Notes: a model not told the origin generated them from the sequence alone. DNA of 45,481 bases from Acidobacteriota bacterium (GCA_003222975.1 QHXN01000024.1:1-45481); one strand, 5' to 3'; positions 26,059 through 35,529 are shown, numbered from the stretch's first letter. Numbers and translations: made by a program.

Positions 26059-27817
26059 ATTGCTTTCGTAACCTGTCAAACTCCCTCTCAAGCTCCTGCA
26101 CGTAGCGGCGGGCCTCGGCGGCGTGCTCGCCGCCGCGCTGCGCCGCCTGAAAATGCTGGAGCGCGGCGACCAACTCGGCGCGCTTGAGCGCGTGGACACT
26201 GCGACCCCCGACGTATCCGAGGCCGAGGTAGTAGTGCGCGTCGGCGCTTCCGCCCGCGGCGGCGGCGCGGAACTCTTCGAGCGCCGCGGCGCGGTTTGAG
26301 GACCAAAGCTCGACGCCGTGACGGTAGCGCTCGGCGGGCGTGGCCTGGGCAGGGCGCGCGGGCTGCGGCGTCGGGGCGGATGGCGGCGGGGGCGTCGGCG
26401 CGGGCGGTGCGGGCGTCGGTTGCGCGGCGGGCGACGTGGACGAGGCGGTCTCGCCCTCGCGCGGCTGCGCCGCGACCTGCTCGTCGGCGCGCTGGCCCGC
26501 GCCGGGCGTCGGCTGCGCCTTCGCGAGTTCCGCGAGCCGCTGGCGCGCGGCGTCGGATGCGTCCGAAGAGGGCGCGGAGGCCAGACGCTGGTAGAGCGTG
26601 CGCGCTTCTTCGGCGCGGCCAGAGAGGCGCAGCGCGTCGGCGTAAGAGAGAAGATCGGACGGGTCTGCCGAGTCGCCGACGAGCGCGACGAGTCGCCGGT
26701 AGCTTTCGGCGGCGTCGCGGTAAAGGCCCTCTGCGAACTGCGCCGTGGCGAGCTGACGCCAGGCCGTGAAGTCTTCGGGGGCGTTGCGCGTGACGGCGCG
26801 GAACTCCTCGACGGCCTCGCGGCGCGCGCCCGACGCGAGCAGCAACTCGCCGAGCCGCCGGTGCGCGCGCGCGTTCGAGGGGTCGAGCGCGTTGGCCTCG
26901 CGCAGACGCGCCACGGCCTCGTCCATGTTCCCCTGCGCGAGCAGCGCCTCGGCCTGCGCGAGCTTCTCGTCGAACTGCTGCCGCACGTCCGGCGCGACCG
27001 CCGGCGCACTCGGCGCTTGCGTCGCCGTCTCAGTCGCGGGCGGCCTGCGTAAGAACCTGACGGCGAGCCACGCGGCGGCGACCGTGAAGAGCAAGGCCGC
27101 GGCGCAGACGGCGACGACGAGCGGCCACCTGCGACGCCTCGGCGCGGCGGGGGCATGAACGCCCGGCGTCTGCACGAACGCATGCCCGTCGGGTGACGGC
27201 GGCGCGGGCGTCGCCGACTCCCGCGTCGAGGTCGCGTGCGCGCCCGGTTCAAACGCGGGCGCGTCGCGCGTCGTGCGCCGAAGCGTGGCCGAGGACGCGG
27301 GCAGCGCCGCAACGAAGTCCGCCGGCGCTTCGCGCGCCTCGGTCGGTGGGACGGGGCGCGGGACTGTGACGGTCAACTCTTCCCCGTGCTCGAAGCCGGC
27401 TGGCGCGTCCGGCCTCGTGACGGCGGGGCGGGCGGCGAGCGTGGCCTCCGGGTCTCGCGCCGCGTCGCCATCATCGCGGGCGCGCGCGCCGACGAGCGTG
27501 TCGCGCCCCAACTGCGCGACGGTGGCGTCGGGGTCTAGCCTGTTCTGATCTCCGGCATCTTGTTGCTGCGAGCGCAGCAGGTGCTCCACGTCCGCGCGGC
27601 TGACGCGCGAGGTCTCGGCGGAGGCGCGCTCTTCGCCGGGCGCAAGGCCGTCGGTCTTGCGCCCCTGCCCCTCTTCGCGCAAGGGGACGGTCGCGGCCTG
27701 CGGCGAAACGTCGCCCGTCTCCTGGACGCCCTCGGCGCGCACATGTGCGCCGCAGCGCCGGCAGAAGCGCGCGCCCGGAAAAGTCTCCGCACCACAGTTC
27801 GGGCAATGTGTCTGCAT
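26057..27817 (-). CDS. Zinc-ribbon, transmembrane, TPR-repeat protein
   Basis: 586 residues from ATG 27817 (MQTHCPNCGAETF); an upstream in-frame start would run through the RDD gene in the wrong frame and is rejected. Zinc ribbon CPNCG...CRRCG at 5-22, a disordered acidic/Pro linker, and one membrane segment at about 231-253 (WPLVVAVCAAALLFTVAAAW). Periplasmic or extracytoplasmic TPR repeats follow at 265-440 (AQAEALLAQGNMDEAVARLREANALDP, YRDAAESYRRLVALVGD). After a Pro/Ala spacer, Sel1-like helices end the protein (AEEFRAAAAGGSADAHYYLGLGYV-type). It is probably a scaffold for the kinase pathway. The TGA stop comes from element H. Confidence 0.85.
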   Translation of the reverse strand: MQTHCPNCGAETFPGARFCRRCGAHVRAEGVQETGDVSPQAATVPLREEGQGRKTDGLAPGEERASAETSRVSRADVEHLLRSQQQDAGDQNRLDPDATVAQLGRDTLVGARARDDGDAARDPEATLAARPAVTRPDAPAGFEHGEELTVTVPRPVPPTEAREAPADFVAALPASSATLRRTTRDAPAFEPGAHATSTRESATPAPPSPDGHAFVQTPGVHAPAAPRRRRWPLVVAVCAAALLFTVAAAWLAVRFLRRPPATETATQAPSAPAVAPDVRQQFDEKLAQAEALLAQGNMDEAVARLREANALDPSNARAHRRLGELLLASGARREAVEEFRAVTRNAPEDFTAWRQLATAQFAEGLYRDAAESYRRLVALVGDSADPSDLLSYADALRLSGRAEEARTLYQRLASAPSSDASDAARQRLAELAKAQPTPGAGQRADEQVAAQPREGETASSTSPAAQPTPAPPAPTPPPPSAPTPQPARPAQATPAERYRHGVELWSSNRAAALEEFRAAAAGGSADAHYYLGLGYVGGRSVHALKRAELVAALQHFQAAQRGGEHAAEARRYVQELEREFDRLRKQ

Positions 27818-27828
27818 CCGTCGGTCTC

Positions 27829-28377
27829 TCAAGCGGGCCGGGCTAGCGAGGCGTCTCGGCGCGGCGCGCGGCTGCGCACGACGACCGTCCCCGCGAGGAG
27901 GTCGTGCAGCGCGCGCCCGCGTGGGCTGAGGGCGGCGAGGAGGAAGCCGAGGCCGAGCGTCAGGGCGGTCAGCGCGTAGCCGACGACGTGGCGCAAGAGC
28001 GAGCGGGCGAACGACATGCGCGCGCCGTCTTTGCGCACGACGCGGAGGCCCGCCACCCACTTGCCGAGCGTGCGACCGCTCAGGCCCGCGACGACCACGA
28101 AGTTCAGTAGCGCGACGACGCCCACGGCCACGTAGCCGGCGGTCAGGACGACCGCGCTCCCGCGGCGCGTGTCGCCGAACACGCGCGCCAGCATGGTCGC
28201 GAAAGCGAGGACGCCGACCATTAGTATGTAATCAATCAGGAGCGCGCCGCAGCGCAAGCTGAAAGGCGCGCGCAGCCGCTCGGAGTTCAACTCGGCGCGC
28301 GGCGACCATGTGGCCGCGCGCGCCTCCCCGCGCCGCGGCGTCGCGGCGGGCGAATCTTGTTCCAGTGGCAGAGACAT
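27829..28377 (-). CDS. RDD-family integral membrane protein
   Basis: 182 residues. The RDD pattern is visible: RCGALLIDYILMVGVLAF (first membrane segment, with the Arg and Asp), a second segment SAVVLTAGYVAVGVVALLNF, the loop GLSGRTLGKWVAGLRVVRKDG with the conserved Gly-Lys-x-x-x-Gly, and a third segment around LRHVVGYALTALTLGLGFLLAAL. RDD proteins are small, often ion- or lipid-related and poorly understood; in this cluster it is probably a membrane partner. The stop lies 11 bp before the TPR gene's start, so they are co-transcribed. Element I precedes it. Confidence 0.88.
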   Translation of the reverse strand: MSLPLEQDSPAATPRRGEARAATWSPRAELNSERLRAPFSLRCGALLIDYILMVGVLAFATMLARVFGDTRRGSAVVLTAGYVAVGVVALLNFVVVAGLSGRTLGKWVAGLRVVRKDGARMSFARSLLRHVVGYALTALTLGLGFLLAALSPRGRALHDLLAGTVVVRSRAPRRDASLARPA

Positions 28378-28380
28378 TTT

Positions 28381-28520
28381 TAGCTGTTGGCTATTAGCTA
28401 TTAGCTGTTAGCTTTTTTTCAGTTTAACTTCGTGGACGGCTTTTATCTCACCGCGCACTTACCTCAAAGACGAAAGCTCTACCTGTTGGCTAAAAGCCAA
28501 TAGCTAATAGCTAACAGCTA
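28381..28520. repeat. Heptad inverted-repeat element I (TAGCTAT unit)
   Basis: Five left units at 28381-28415 (TAGCTGT, TGGCTAT, TAGCTAT, TAGCTGT, TAGCTTT), a spacer of about 70 bp, and five right units at 28486-28520 (TTGGCTA, AAAGCCA, ATAGCTA twice, ACAGCTA). A T7 run follows the left arm. The kinase gene's TAG stop is the last three bases of the final unit. Confidence 0.88.
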
Positions 28521-30470
28521 CCCGATCAGAAAGTGGAGCGTGGTCTCGCCGAGGCGGAGGCGGTCGCCGTTGGCGAGCGGGCGCGGCTGGCGCGGGCCGA
28601 GCCGCACTGCCTCGTTGACGACCGTCCCGTTGACGCTCCCCAAATCTTCCAGGAGGAACGTGTCGCCCTCGCGCCAGATGCGCGCGTGGCGGCGCGAGAT
28701 TTTGGTCTCCGGGTCGAAGCGCGAGAGGTCTATGTCCGGGAAGATGTTCGACTGCGGGTCTGTGCGCCCCACGAGGTTCGTCTCCTTGTTGAGGAGAAAC
28801 GTCGCGTCCAGCTCCGTTGTTCCGGCGACGACGAGGCGCGCGGTGGCGCGCGCGGCGCGCAAGGAAGCGCTCGCGGCGGCGATGGGCTGGCGCGCGCCGC
28901 AGTGCGGGCAGAAAACGTCTTCGGAGGAGATTGACTTGCCGCAGAAGCCGCAGAAGACGCGCTCGACGGCGAGCGTGGAAGCGCTCTGCTGGGCCTGCGC
29001 GCCGCGCACCGCGCCGTAGGTGACCGCGCCCGCTCTCAGGCGCTCCGTGTGCTGCGTGAGCGCGTCGCGCATCTCGGCGGCAGAGCGGAAGCGACGTTCC
29101 GGCTCGTACTCGACCGCCCGCATTAGAATCCACTCCATCTCGTTCGAGAGAGCGGGGTTGATCTGGCGAGGGCTTGGGTTCTTCGCGAAGTCGAAGATGA
29201 GCAGCGGGTTGTCCTGCGGGTCTGAGCCGGTGAGGAGGTGGAACATCGTCGCGCCCAGGGAGTAGATGTCCGTGCGCGGCTCGGCCTTGCCGCTGAACAG
29301 CTCCGGCGGCGCGTAGCCCATCGTGCCGACGGCGGTGACGCCCTTCTCCTGCGGCGCGACCCAGCGCGCGATGCCGAAATCAATCAGCATCACGCGGCCC
29401 GTGTTGCCGTCAATCATGAGGTTCGCGGGCTTGAGGTCGCGGTAGATAATCTGCGGGCGGCGGTTGTGCAGGTAGTCTAAAACGTCCGCCGCCTGCGCGC
29501 CCCAGTCGGCGACCGTCAGCTCGTCAATGCGCCCGCCGGGGGCGCTCCTGAGACGCGCCAGGCAGTCGCCGCCGGAGATGTACTTCATCACGAGGTAGAA
29601 GCGCGAGGCCGCCTCGTCGTAGAAGTAGTCGTAGATGGTCGGGATCGAGGGGTGTTCGAGCGAAGCCAGGAGCATTGACTCGCGCTTGAAGTCGGCGACG
29701 GCCTTCTCCTGCTGCGACTCGTCGAGGTGCGTCTGGATCATCTCCTTGACGGCGCGCGGCTGTTCGCCGAGGTTCTTGTCCTTCGCGTAATAGACTGCGC
29801 CCATGCCGCCGCCGCCGATGCGCTTGACGATCTCGTAGCGACCGTAGAGCACCGTGCCCGGATCGAGCTGGCTCGCCGCGCGGCGCGCGGAGCCGGACGT
29901 GCGTCCCGTGTAGGCGACTTGGCGCGAGGGTAGGTCGCCCGTCTTCCGCCGCCCCTCGTCCGCCGCCCCGGTGTCAACCAGCTGCGACGCGGGCTGCACG
30001 GCCTCCGACTGCGACGCGGGCTGCGAGGCCGAGGGCATCTGCTCGCCGACGCCCGCGCCCGCCGACGGCTCGACGATGGTGGCGGAGTTGTAGAGGTCTG
30101 AAGACTGACTCTGAGCTTCTTCGACCGGCCCGTGCTCTTCGAGCGGATCGTGCGCGCGCGCGGCTGCCGCGGCCTGCCCGCCGCCGTGCGCCGACTCGAT
30201 GAGCGTCGGCTCGAACTGTCCGCTGTCGTCCTCAGCCGATGACGCCTGCTCAGACTGTCCGCCTGCCGCGCTCTGCTCGACCGCGTCGCCGCCGCCACTC
30301 GCCTCCAGTAGAGACGAAGGCTCGCCCGCGACGGGGCCGGACGCGCGAGCGCCTTCCGCTGCCACGGGGCGGTTAGCGCCCAGCGCGATGCCGCAGTTGC
30401 CGCAGAAGCGATCTTCCGGGTCAACGGGCGAGCCGCAATCGAAACAGGATGATGTCACTTCAGGATTCAC
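28518..30470 (-). CDS. Ser/Thr protein kinase with two zinc ribbons and C-terminal FHA domain
   Basis: 650 residues, GTG start. Zinc ribbon 1 is CFDCG...CGNCG (9-26), followed by an acidic, disordered linker to about 200. The kinase domain spans about 205-470: P-loop GGGGMGAVYYAKD, a VKEM lysine, catalytic YRDLKPANLM (Tyr replacing His of HRD, common in this group), DFG in LIDFGIAR, and APPE. Zinc ribbon 2 is CGFCG...CPHCG near 505-528, and FHA lies at about 555-650 (GRTDPQSN, SRRHARIW, GSVNGT). No membrane segment, so it is soluble. The FHA domain may recruit autophosphorylated or pathway partners such as the PP2C protein. Its stop codon lies within element I. Confidence 0.94.
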   Translation of the reverse strand: MNPEVTSSCFDCGSPVDPEDRFCGNCGIALGANRPVAAEGARASGPVAGEPSSLLEASGGGDAVEQSAAGGQSEQASSAEDDSGQFEPTLIESAHGGGQAAAAARAHDPLEEHGPVEEAQSQSSDLYNSATIVEPSAGAGVGEQMPSASQPASQSEAVQPASQLVDTGAADEGRRKTGDLPSRQVAYTGRTSGSARRAASQLDPGTVLYGRYEIVKRIGGGGMGAVYYAKDKNLGEQPRAVKEMIQTHLDESQQEKAVADFKRESMLLASLEHPSIPTIYDYFYDEAASRFYLVMKYISGGDCLARLRSAPGGRIDELTVADWGAQAADVLDYLHNRRPQIIYRDLKPANLMIDGNTGRVMLIDFGIARWVAPQEKGVTAVGTMGYAPPELFSGKAEPRTDIYSLGATMFHLLTGSDPQDNPLLIFDFAKNPSPRQINPALSNEMEWILMRAVEYEPERRFRSAAEMRDALTQHTERLRAGAVTYGAVRGAQAQQSASTLAVERVFCGFCGKSISSEDVFCPHCGARQPIAAASASLRAARATARLVVAGTTELDATFLLNKETNLVGRTDPQSNIFPDIDLSRFDPETKISRRHARIWREGDTFLLEDLGSVNGTVVNEAVRLGPRQPRPLANGDRLRLGETTLHFLIG

Positions 30471-30548
30471 GACACGTTCTCAGGCGTCGCCGCCGCCGCC
30501 GCGCGTGCCCTTCGGCCAGCGCGTCGCCGGGCAGACGCCCGCGTCGGC

Positions 30549-31271
30549 CTAACTTTGGAGCACTTGAAATTTGAGAAACGTCTTCCCGACGATGACCTCG
30601 TCGCCGTCGCGCAAGGGTTGTCGGTCGCCCGGCAGGAGGCGACGCCCGCGGTTGACGAAGGTGCCGTTGGTCGAGCCGAGGTCTTCGATGTAGTACTGCC
30701 CACCGCGGCGCGTGATGCGCGCGTGGCGGCGCGAGACTTTGGCCTCCGGGTCGTCCGTGTCGAGGTCAACGTCGGGGAAGATGCCGCCATCGGCGTCCCA
30801 GCGCCCGATGTGCGACTCGTCCTCGCACATCGGGAACTCCTTGCCGACCGAGCGCCCGCGGTGGATGACGAGCTTGGCGTGCGGCACAGCCGAGGAGCCA
30901 TGGCGCGGCGACGAACTCTCGCCGTGTTCGCGCGTGCCGGCCCGTCCCACGACCGAGGTGCGTGTAGGCAAGATCACCTGCGACTGCCGCAAAGGGATCA
31001 CCTCCGCCGGCTCGTGCCTTCTCTCCGCGCGCGGCTGCTCGACCGGCTCGGCCTGCTCCGCGGCGGCCTGCGCCCCGGATGCACCGCCCTCGCCCGCGGC
31101 CCGCGTCTCGCCCGCGACGACGGCGGAGTGTGCCTCGCCCGCGGCGGCGCTGCCGCCGTCGTCGGACGTGTACTTCTTGCCCGACGAAGTGCCGGGCAGG
31201 TTGGCCCCGCACTCGTCGCAGTACTGCGAGCCGTCAATATTCTCCGTCTGGCACCTTTCGCAGGTGATCAT
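30549..31271 (-). CDS. Zinc-ribbon FHA protein
   Basis: 240 residues, ATG 31271. N-terminal zinc ribbon MITCERCQTENIDGSQYCDECG, low-complexity Ala/Gly/Glu linker (30-95), then a QVILPTRTSVVGR segment and a C-terminal FHA domain (about 135-240) with HIGRWD, SRRHARI and GSTNGTFVN. This is a phosphothreonine reader with no catalytic domain. First gene of the leftward signalling cluster; 78 bp separate it from the kinase gene. Zinc ribbon plus FHA is repeated in the kinase, so the two genes probably arose by shuffling the same modules. Confidence 0.92.
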   Translation of the reverse strand: MITCERCQTENIDGSQYCDECGANLPGTSSGKKYTSDDGGSAAAGEAHSAVVAGETRAAGEGGASGAQAAAEQAEPVEQPRAERRHEPAEVIPLRQSQVILPTRTSVVGRAGTREHGESSSPRHGSSAVPHAKLVIHRGRSVGKEFPMCEDESHIGRWDADGGIFPDVDLDTDDPEAKVSRRHARITRRGGQYYIEDLGSTNGTFVNRGRRLLPGDRQPLRDGDEVIVGKTFLKFQVLQS

Positions 31272-31381
31272 GGCCGCGTCCCTGAAGTTTTTTTACTGAC
31301 AGTGCGGGCTGGCACGCCCCGGAGATGCCCCGACCCATCCCGGCGCTTCCCCCGGAGGACACACCAAAGCGCCGGATATTC

Positions 31382-31410
31382 ATTGTACCGCGAAACGCGG
31401 AGCGCGCCAA
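31382..31410 (-). promoter_or_regulatory. Promoter of the leftward signalling cluster
   Basis: On the minus strand TTGGCG (31410-31405) and TACAAT (31387-31382) are 17 bp apart. The -10 matches 5 of 6 and the -35 matches TTG only. It would give a leader of about 105 nt to the FHA gene at 31271. It lies just to the left of element J, which shields it from the rightward exporter genes. Confidence 0.5.
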
Positions 31411-31421
31411 CAGCATCAAAA

Positions 31422-31531
31422 GCCGTGAACCGCGAACCGTAAACCGTGACAAGACGGAAACCTTACGTCATCGTTCACCCGTCGCGGCTCGCGGCCTTTC
31501 TCGTCACGGTTTACGGTTCGCGGTTCACGGC
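31422..31531. repeat. Heptad inverted-repeat element J (ACCGTGA/ACCGTAA unit)
   Basis: Left units at 31422, 31429, 31436 and 31443 (GCCGTGA, ACCGCGA, ACCGTAA, ACCGTGA). Right arm at 31504-31531 is their exact complement: a perfect 28-bp inverted repeat, including the odd ACCGCGA unit. AAAA precedes and TTTTTT follows, so it could terminate in both directions. It lies between divergent operons. Confidence 0.92.
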
Positions 31532-31688
31532 TTTTTTGAAACTGTTCCACCGTTGCGCACGTAGAAGAGTTGCCGGTGGCCGGACAGGTCTAGCAGCGAC
31601 TTTGATTTAGCGCCGGTTTCGTGCGAACCTTTAGAGTTCCGACCCGACCGAAAAATCAACCTAGTTTTTGAAGAGGAATTAAACCCAC

Positions 31689-33257
31689 ATGGCTGTCAGC
31701 CGGAAGAAGAAAATCATCATCGCGGTCGCGGCGGTCGCCGTCCTCGGATTGATCGTGGTCGTCAGCATCCTCGCGCGCGGCAAGGACGAGCCGGAAGTGA
31801 CCGTCGTCAAGGTCGAGACGCGCCCCGAACTCAAGTCCACCGTCACCGCGTCGGGCGAGGTGCGCCCCATCCGCTTCGTCAACCTGACGAGCGAGGTGCA
31901 GGGCCGCATCGTCGAGATCAGCGTCAACCCCGGCGACCACGTGACGACGGGCCAGCCGCTCGTGCGTGTTGACCCCACCCAGCTCGAATCCAGCGCCGAG
32001 GCGCAGGCCGCCACCGCGCAGGCCGCAATCTCCGACGTGCAGAACGCGCGCACCTCCGTGCTCTCCGCCGAGAACGCCGTCTCGCAGGCGCAGCAGTCTC
32101 TGGCCGCCAACGAGGTCGCGCTCGCGCAGGCGCGCCAGTCGGTCAACACCGCGCAGACCTCCGTTGACCGCGCGCAGGTTGATGTCGCCACCGCGCAGCG
32201 CGAGCTGAAGCGCACGACCGATTTGATCGAGTCGGGCGTGGCCTCGCGCTCCGAGTACGACGCGGCGCAGGATCGCCTGAAGACGGCGCAGGTCGCTTTG
32301 AAGACCTCGCAGGCTCAGTTGGAGGCGGCGAAGATCGCCGTCGAGGAGGCGAAGGCGAGGGTCAACCAGCAGCGCGAGGCTGTGAAGGCGGCGCAGAACG
32401 GCGTCACGCAGGCGCAAAACAGCGTCCATTCCAGCGAGTCGCGTGCCAACGCGCAGCAGGCCCTCCTGCGCGGCCAGTCCTCGCAGCGCTTCAAGGCCAC
32501 GACGCTCTCGCCCCTGACGGGCGTCGTCGTGGACATCCCGGCGCGCGTCGGCCAGTTCACACTGGCGAGCACCTCGACCACGTCGCTGATGACCATCGCC
32601 GACATGACGACCATCAACGTCGAGGTCAACGTGGACGAGACCGAGATCGCGCAGGTCGAGGAGGGCCAGCCCGCGAAGGTCAAGGTTGACGCGATGGGCG
32701 AGAAGGAGATCACGGGCACGGTCACGCAGAAGAACCCGCTCGCCGTCTCCCGCTCCGACACGACGGGCAGCGGCCTCGGCAACCGCGTCAACGTTCAGGA
32801 GGCGAAAGAGTTCAAGGTCGTCATCGAGTTGAAGGACATCCCGAACGACGTGCGCGACTCGCTGAAGCCCGGCATGACGGCGACGGCCACCGTCACGACC
32901 AAGACGAAGCAGAACGTCCTGGCCGTGCCCCTTCAGGCCATCGTCGAGAAGACCCCGACCCCGACGCCGACCCCCGGCGGCCCCGCCGGCCAGCAGCCCG
33001 CCGCGACCCCCGTCGGCGAGAAGCCGAAGGAGATCAAGGGCGTTTACGTGCTCGACGGCAAGAAGGTGAAGTTCCTTCCCGTCGAGACAGGTATCACGGG
33101 CGAGAGCGACATCGAGATCGTTAGCGGCTTGCAGCCGAACATGGAAGTCATCACGGGGCCGAGCCGCGTGCTGCGAACGCTGAAAGAGAATGACACCGTG
33201 AAGAAGCAGGCGGCGGCGAAGCCCGGCGAGACTCCGAAGCCCGGAGACAGCAAATGA
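31689..33257 (+). CDS. MacA-type periplasmic adaptor (membrane fusion protein)
   Basis: 522 residues. Membrane anchor at about 9-28 ([20 protein letters not shown]). The first barrel/lipoyl half ([37 protein letters not shown]) is followed by a long coiled-coil hairpin (about 105-265, Gln/Ala-rich, [17 protein letters not shown]). The returning lipoyl half is [17 protein letters not shown], and beta-barrel and membrane-proximal parts end with a PTPTPTPGG linker inserted before the last domain. It links an inner-membrane ABC transporter to an outer-membrane channel; no TolC-like gene lies in the window. GAGGA precedes the ATG. The stop overlaps the ATPase start by ATGA. Confidence 0.93.
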   Translation: MAVSRKKKIIIAVAAVAVLGLIVVVSILARGKDEPEVTVVKVETRPELKSTVTASGEVRPIRFVNLTSEVQGRIVEISVNPGDHVTTGQPLVRVDPTQLESSAEAQAATAQAAISDVQNARTSVLSAENAVSQAQQSLAANEVALAQARQSVNTAQTSVDRAQVDVATAQRELKRTTDLIESGVASRSEYDAAQDRLKTAQVALKTSQAQLEAAKIAVEEAKARVNQQREAVKAAQNGVTQAQNSVHSSESRANAQQALLRGQSSQRFKATTLSPLTGVVVDIPARVGQFTLASTSTTSLMTIADMTTINVEVNVDETEIAQVEEGQPAKVKVDAMGEKEITGTVTQKNPLAVSRSDTTGSGLGNRVNVQEAKEFKVVIELKDIPNDVRDSLKPGMTATATVTTKTKQNVLAVPLQAIVEKTPTPTPTPGGPAGQQPAATPVGEKPKEIKGVYVLDGKKVKFLPVETGITGESDIEIVSGLQPNMEVITGPSRVLRTLKENDTVKKQAAAKPGETPKPGDSK

Positions 33258-34027
33258 GCGAGGCACTATTGATGGAGAGTCCGGCCACCATAGAACCCCG
33301 CGCGCTCGAACACGGCGACCTGCTCGCGCACGACGCCGTGCCCGCGGCGCTCATCTCGATGCGCGACATCTGGAAGACCTACGAGATGGGCGAGGAGCCT
33401 CTGCACGCGCTGCGCGGCGTCAGCTTCGACGTGCAGCGCGGCGAGTACCTCGCCATCATCGGGCCGTCGGGTTCGGGCAAGTCAACGCTGATGAACCTCA
33501 TCGGCTGCCTCGACACGCCCAGCCAGGGACGCTACTGGATCAACGGCAAGCTCGTCTCGGAGATGGACGACGACGAGCTGGCGCACATACGCAACAAGGA
33601 GATCGGCTTCGTCTTCCAGACCTTCAACCTGCTCGCGCGCGCCACGGCCCTGCACAACGTCGAGTTGCCGCTCATCTACGCGGGCATCTCCTCAGCCGAC
33701 CGTCACGAGCGGGCCAAGAACGCTCTCTCGTCGGTCGAACTCTCCGACCGCATGATGCACCGCCCGAACGAGCTTTCCGGCGGCCAGCGCCAGAGGGTCG
33801 CCATCGCGCGGGCCCTGGTCAACCACCCCTCGCTGCTCCTGGCCGACGAGCCGACCGGCGCGCTCGACTCGCACACCAGCATCGAGATCATGAACCTCTT
33901 CGAGCGCCTGCACGCCGAGGGCAACACCATCATCGTCGTCACGCACGAGCCGGACATCGCCTCGCGCGCGCACCGCGTCATCGCGATCCGCGACGGCCAG
34001 ATTGAAAAGGATGAGAAGATCAGGTAG
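33254..34027 (+). CDS. MacB/LolD-type ABC transporter ATPase
   Basis: 257 residues, longer than LolD because of a 30-residue N-terminal extension. Walker [11 protein letters not shown]-loop [18 protein letters not shown], signature [16 protein letters not shown], Walker [13 protein letters not shown] and the H-loop in VVTHEP are intact. It powers the following MacB-type permeases to act on a substrate in the periplasm or export it through the adaptor. It overlaps the adaptor gene by 4 bp, so the pair is translationally coupled. A rho-independent terminator directly follows, which would limit transcription into the permeases. Confidence 0.95.
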   Translation: MSEALLMESPATIEPRALEHGDLLAHDAVPAALISMRDIWKTYEMGEEPLHALRGVSFDVQRGEYLAIIGPSGSGKSTLMNLIGCLDTPSQGRYWINGKLVSEMDDDELAHIRNKEIGFVFQTFNLLARATALHNVELPLIYAGISSADRHERAKNALSSVELSDRMMHRPNELSGGQRQRVAIARALVNHPSLLLADEPTGALDSHTSIEIMNLFERLHAEGNTIIVVTHEPDIASRAHRVIAIRDGQIEKDEKIR

Positions 34028-34049
34028 CTGCCTTTCAAACCCGGTGTTG

Positions 34050-34087
34050 AGACGCGGCGAGACCACATTCGCCGCGTCTTTCGTTTT
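34050..34087 (+). terminator. Intrinsic terminator after the ATPase gene
   Basis: An 11-bp perfect stem (AGACGCGGCGA at 34050-34060 and its complement at 34069-34079) with an 8-nt loop is followed by a T-rich tail TTCGTTTT. It lies 23 bp after the ATPase stop and inside the presumed exporter operon. Either the permeases have their own promoter or the structure is an attenuator. Confidence 0.7.
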
Positions 34088-34156
34088 CCGCGGGCCGCGC
34101 TAAACAAGCGGCGGCGGCGGCCCGTAACATAAACTCCCTCGCGCCGCGAGCCGGTG

Positions 34157-35503
34157 ATGGAAACCGAACTGCTGACGGAAACCGCCCTTGAGCGCCGCGC
34201 GCCGCGGCGGACGGGGCCGCGCCTTGAGCCGCCGCGACGCCGACGCCGCCTGCGTCTCCCGCCAGCCTTCTACACGACCTGGGAGTCGCTGCGCATCGCG
34301 CTCTCCAGTCTGCGCGCGAACAAGCTGCGCACGGCCCTGACGCTCGTCGGCGTGGTCGTCGGCGTCGCCGCCGTCATCGCGGTCGTCACCATCATCAAGG
34401 GGCTGGATCAGACCGTCGCCTCGACCTTCTCCTCGCAAGGCTCGACGGTCTTCACCATCTCGAAGCGCCCCTCGGTCATCACCTCGCGCGAGGACTTCAT
34501 CCGCTTCAACCGCCGTAAGGACGTGACCCAGGACGACGCCGAATCAATCGCGCGCCTCTGCAACTTGTGCTGGCGCACCGGCATCGCCGCCAACGCGCAG
34601 GCGACCGTCAAGGCCGGCGACAGGTCTTCCGAGGGCGTCCGCATACGCGGCCTCACGCTTTCGATGTTCGCCATCGAGGACGCGGTGGTCGAAGCGGGCC
34701 GGCAGTGGACGGACGTTGAGGAGGCCGCGGGCCGCGACGTGGCCGTCATCGGCCCCGACGTGGTTGACAACCTCTTCGACGGCGCGCCGTTCGACCGGGT
34801 CGTGGGCCGACAGGTTCGCGTCGAGGGCCGCTCCTACGAGGTGGTCGGCGTCACCGAGCGGCTCGGCAAAATCTTCGGCTTCTCACGCGACAACTTCGTC
34901 GAGATTCCCTACCCGACCTTCAAGAAGGCTTTCACCGCGCGCACCTCGCTCATCGCCTTCATCCAAGTCCCGGAAGAAGCCCAGCTCACCGCCGCAGAGG
35001 ATCAGGCGCGCGCCATCATGCGCAACCGCCGCGGCAAGACCTTCCGTGAAGAAGAGGACGGCTTCACTTTGGAGACGCAGGACGTTTTCATAGACCTCTA
35101 CAAGAGCGCGACCGCGAACATCTACGTCGTGACCATCGGCGTGGCCGCCATCTCTCTGGTCGTCGGCGGCATCGTCGTGATGAACATCATGCTCGTCTCG
35201 GTCACGGAGCGCACCCGCGAGATCGGCATCCGCAAGGCCGTCGGCGCGAGCCGCCGCGACATACTCCTGCAATTCTTAATCGAGGCGGTCGTCATCACCT
35301 CCATCGGCGGCCTTCTGGGCGTAGGCTTCGGCTTCGCGCTCGCCTTCGTGCTCGCCAAGGCGATGGGCTTCCCGCTCCTCTTCAGCGCCGGCTCTGCTAT
35401 TTTAGGCGTCAGCGTCTCCTCGGCGGTCGGCATCGCCAGCGGATTGTGGCCTGCCTGGAAGGCGTCGAAGCTCGACCCGATTGAGGCTTTGCGGGCGGAG
35501 TAG
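34157..35503 (+). CDS. MacB-type ABC permease 1 (FtsX family)
   Basis: 448 residues from ATG 34157; a GTG three bases earlier is also possible and no strong ribosome site decides. A basic N-terminus precedes membrane segment 1 (about 61-82, LRTALTLVGVVVGVAAVIAV). A large periplasmic MacB core (about 85-315, with PYPTFKKAFTARTSL) is followed by three C-terminal membrane segments, the first around VVTIGVAAISLVVGGIVVMNIMLVSVTERTREIGIRKAVGA, the family signature next to the coupling helix. It ends LDPIEALRAE, typical. The last base pairs overlap repeat K. Confidence 0.93.
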   Translation: METELLTETALERRAPRRTGPRLEPPRRRRRLRLPPAFYTTWESLRIALSSLRANKLRTALTLVGVVVGVAAVIAVVTIIKGLDQTVASTFSSQGSTVFTISKRPSVITSREDFIRFNRRKDVTQDDAESIARLCNLCWRTGIAANAQATVKAGDRSSEGVRIRGLTLSMFAIEDAVVEAGRQWTDVEEAAGRDVAVIGPDVVDNLFDGAPFDRVVGRQVRVEGRSYEVVGVTERLGKIFGFSRDNFVEIPYPTFKKAFTARTSLIAFIQVPEEAQLTAAEDQARAIMRNRRGKTFREEEDGFTLETQDVFIDLYKSATANIYVVTIGVAAISLVVGGIVVMNIMLVSVTERTREIGIRKAVGASRRDILLQFLIEAVVITSIGGLLGVGFGFALAFVLAKAMGFPLLFSAGSAILGVSVSSAVGIASGLWPAWKASKLDPIEALRAE

Positions 35504-35529
35504 CTGAAGGCTGAACGCTGAATGCTTTT
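35503..35529. repeat. Half heptad element K (GCTGAAG unit)
   Basis: Units GCTGAAG, GCTGAAC and GCTGAAT at 35503, 35510 and 35517, then GCTTTT and directly the ATG of permease 2. The first G belongs to the permease 1 stop TAG. Only one arm is present; it matches the right arm of element M, including GCTTTTATGA at the gene start. Confidence 0.8.

Noticed and set aside
27818..28060. Long N-terminal extension of the TPR protein
   Set aside because: It lies inside the RDD gene in another frame and is Arg/Pro-rich nonsense; the zinc ribbon starts at the ATG at 27817.
31656..33266. 536-residue leftward frame opposite the adaptor gene
   Set aside because: Leu/Arg/Asp-rich mirror of the coiled-coil coding strand; no ribosome site.
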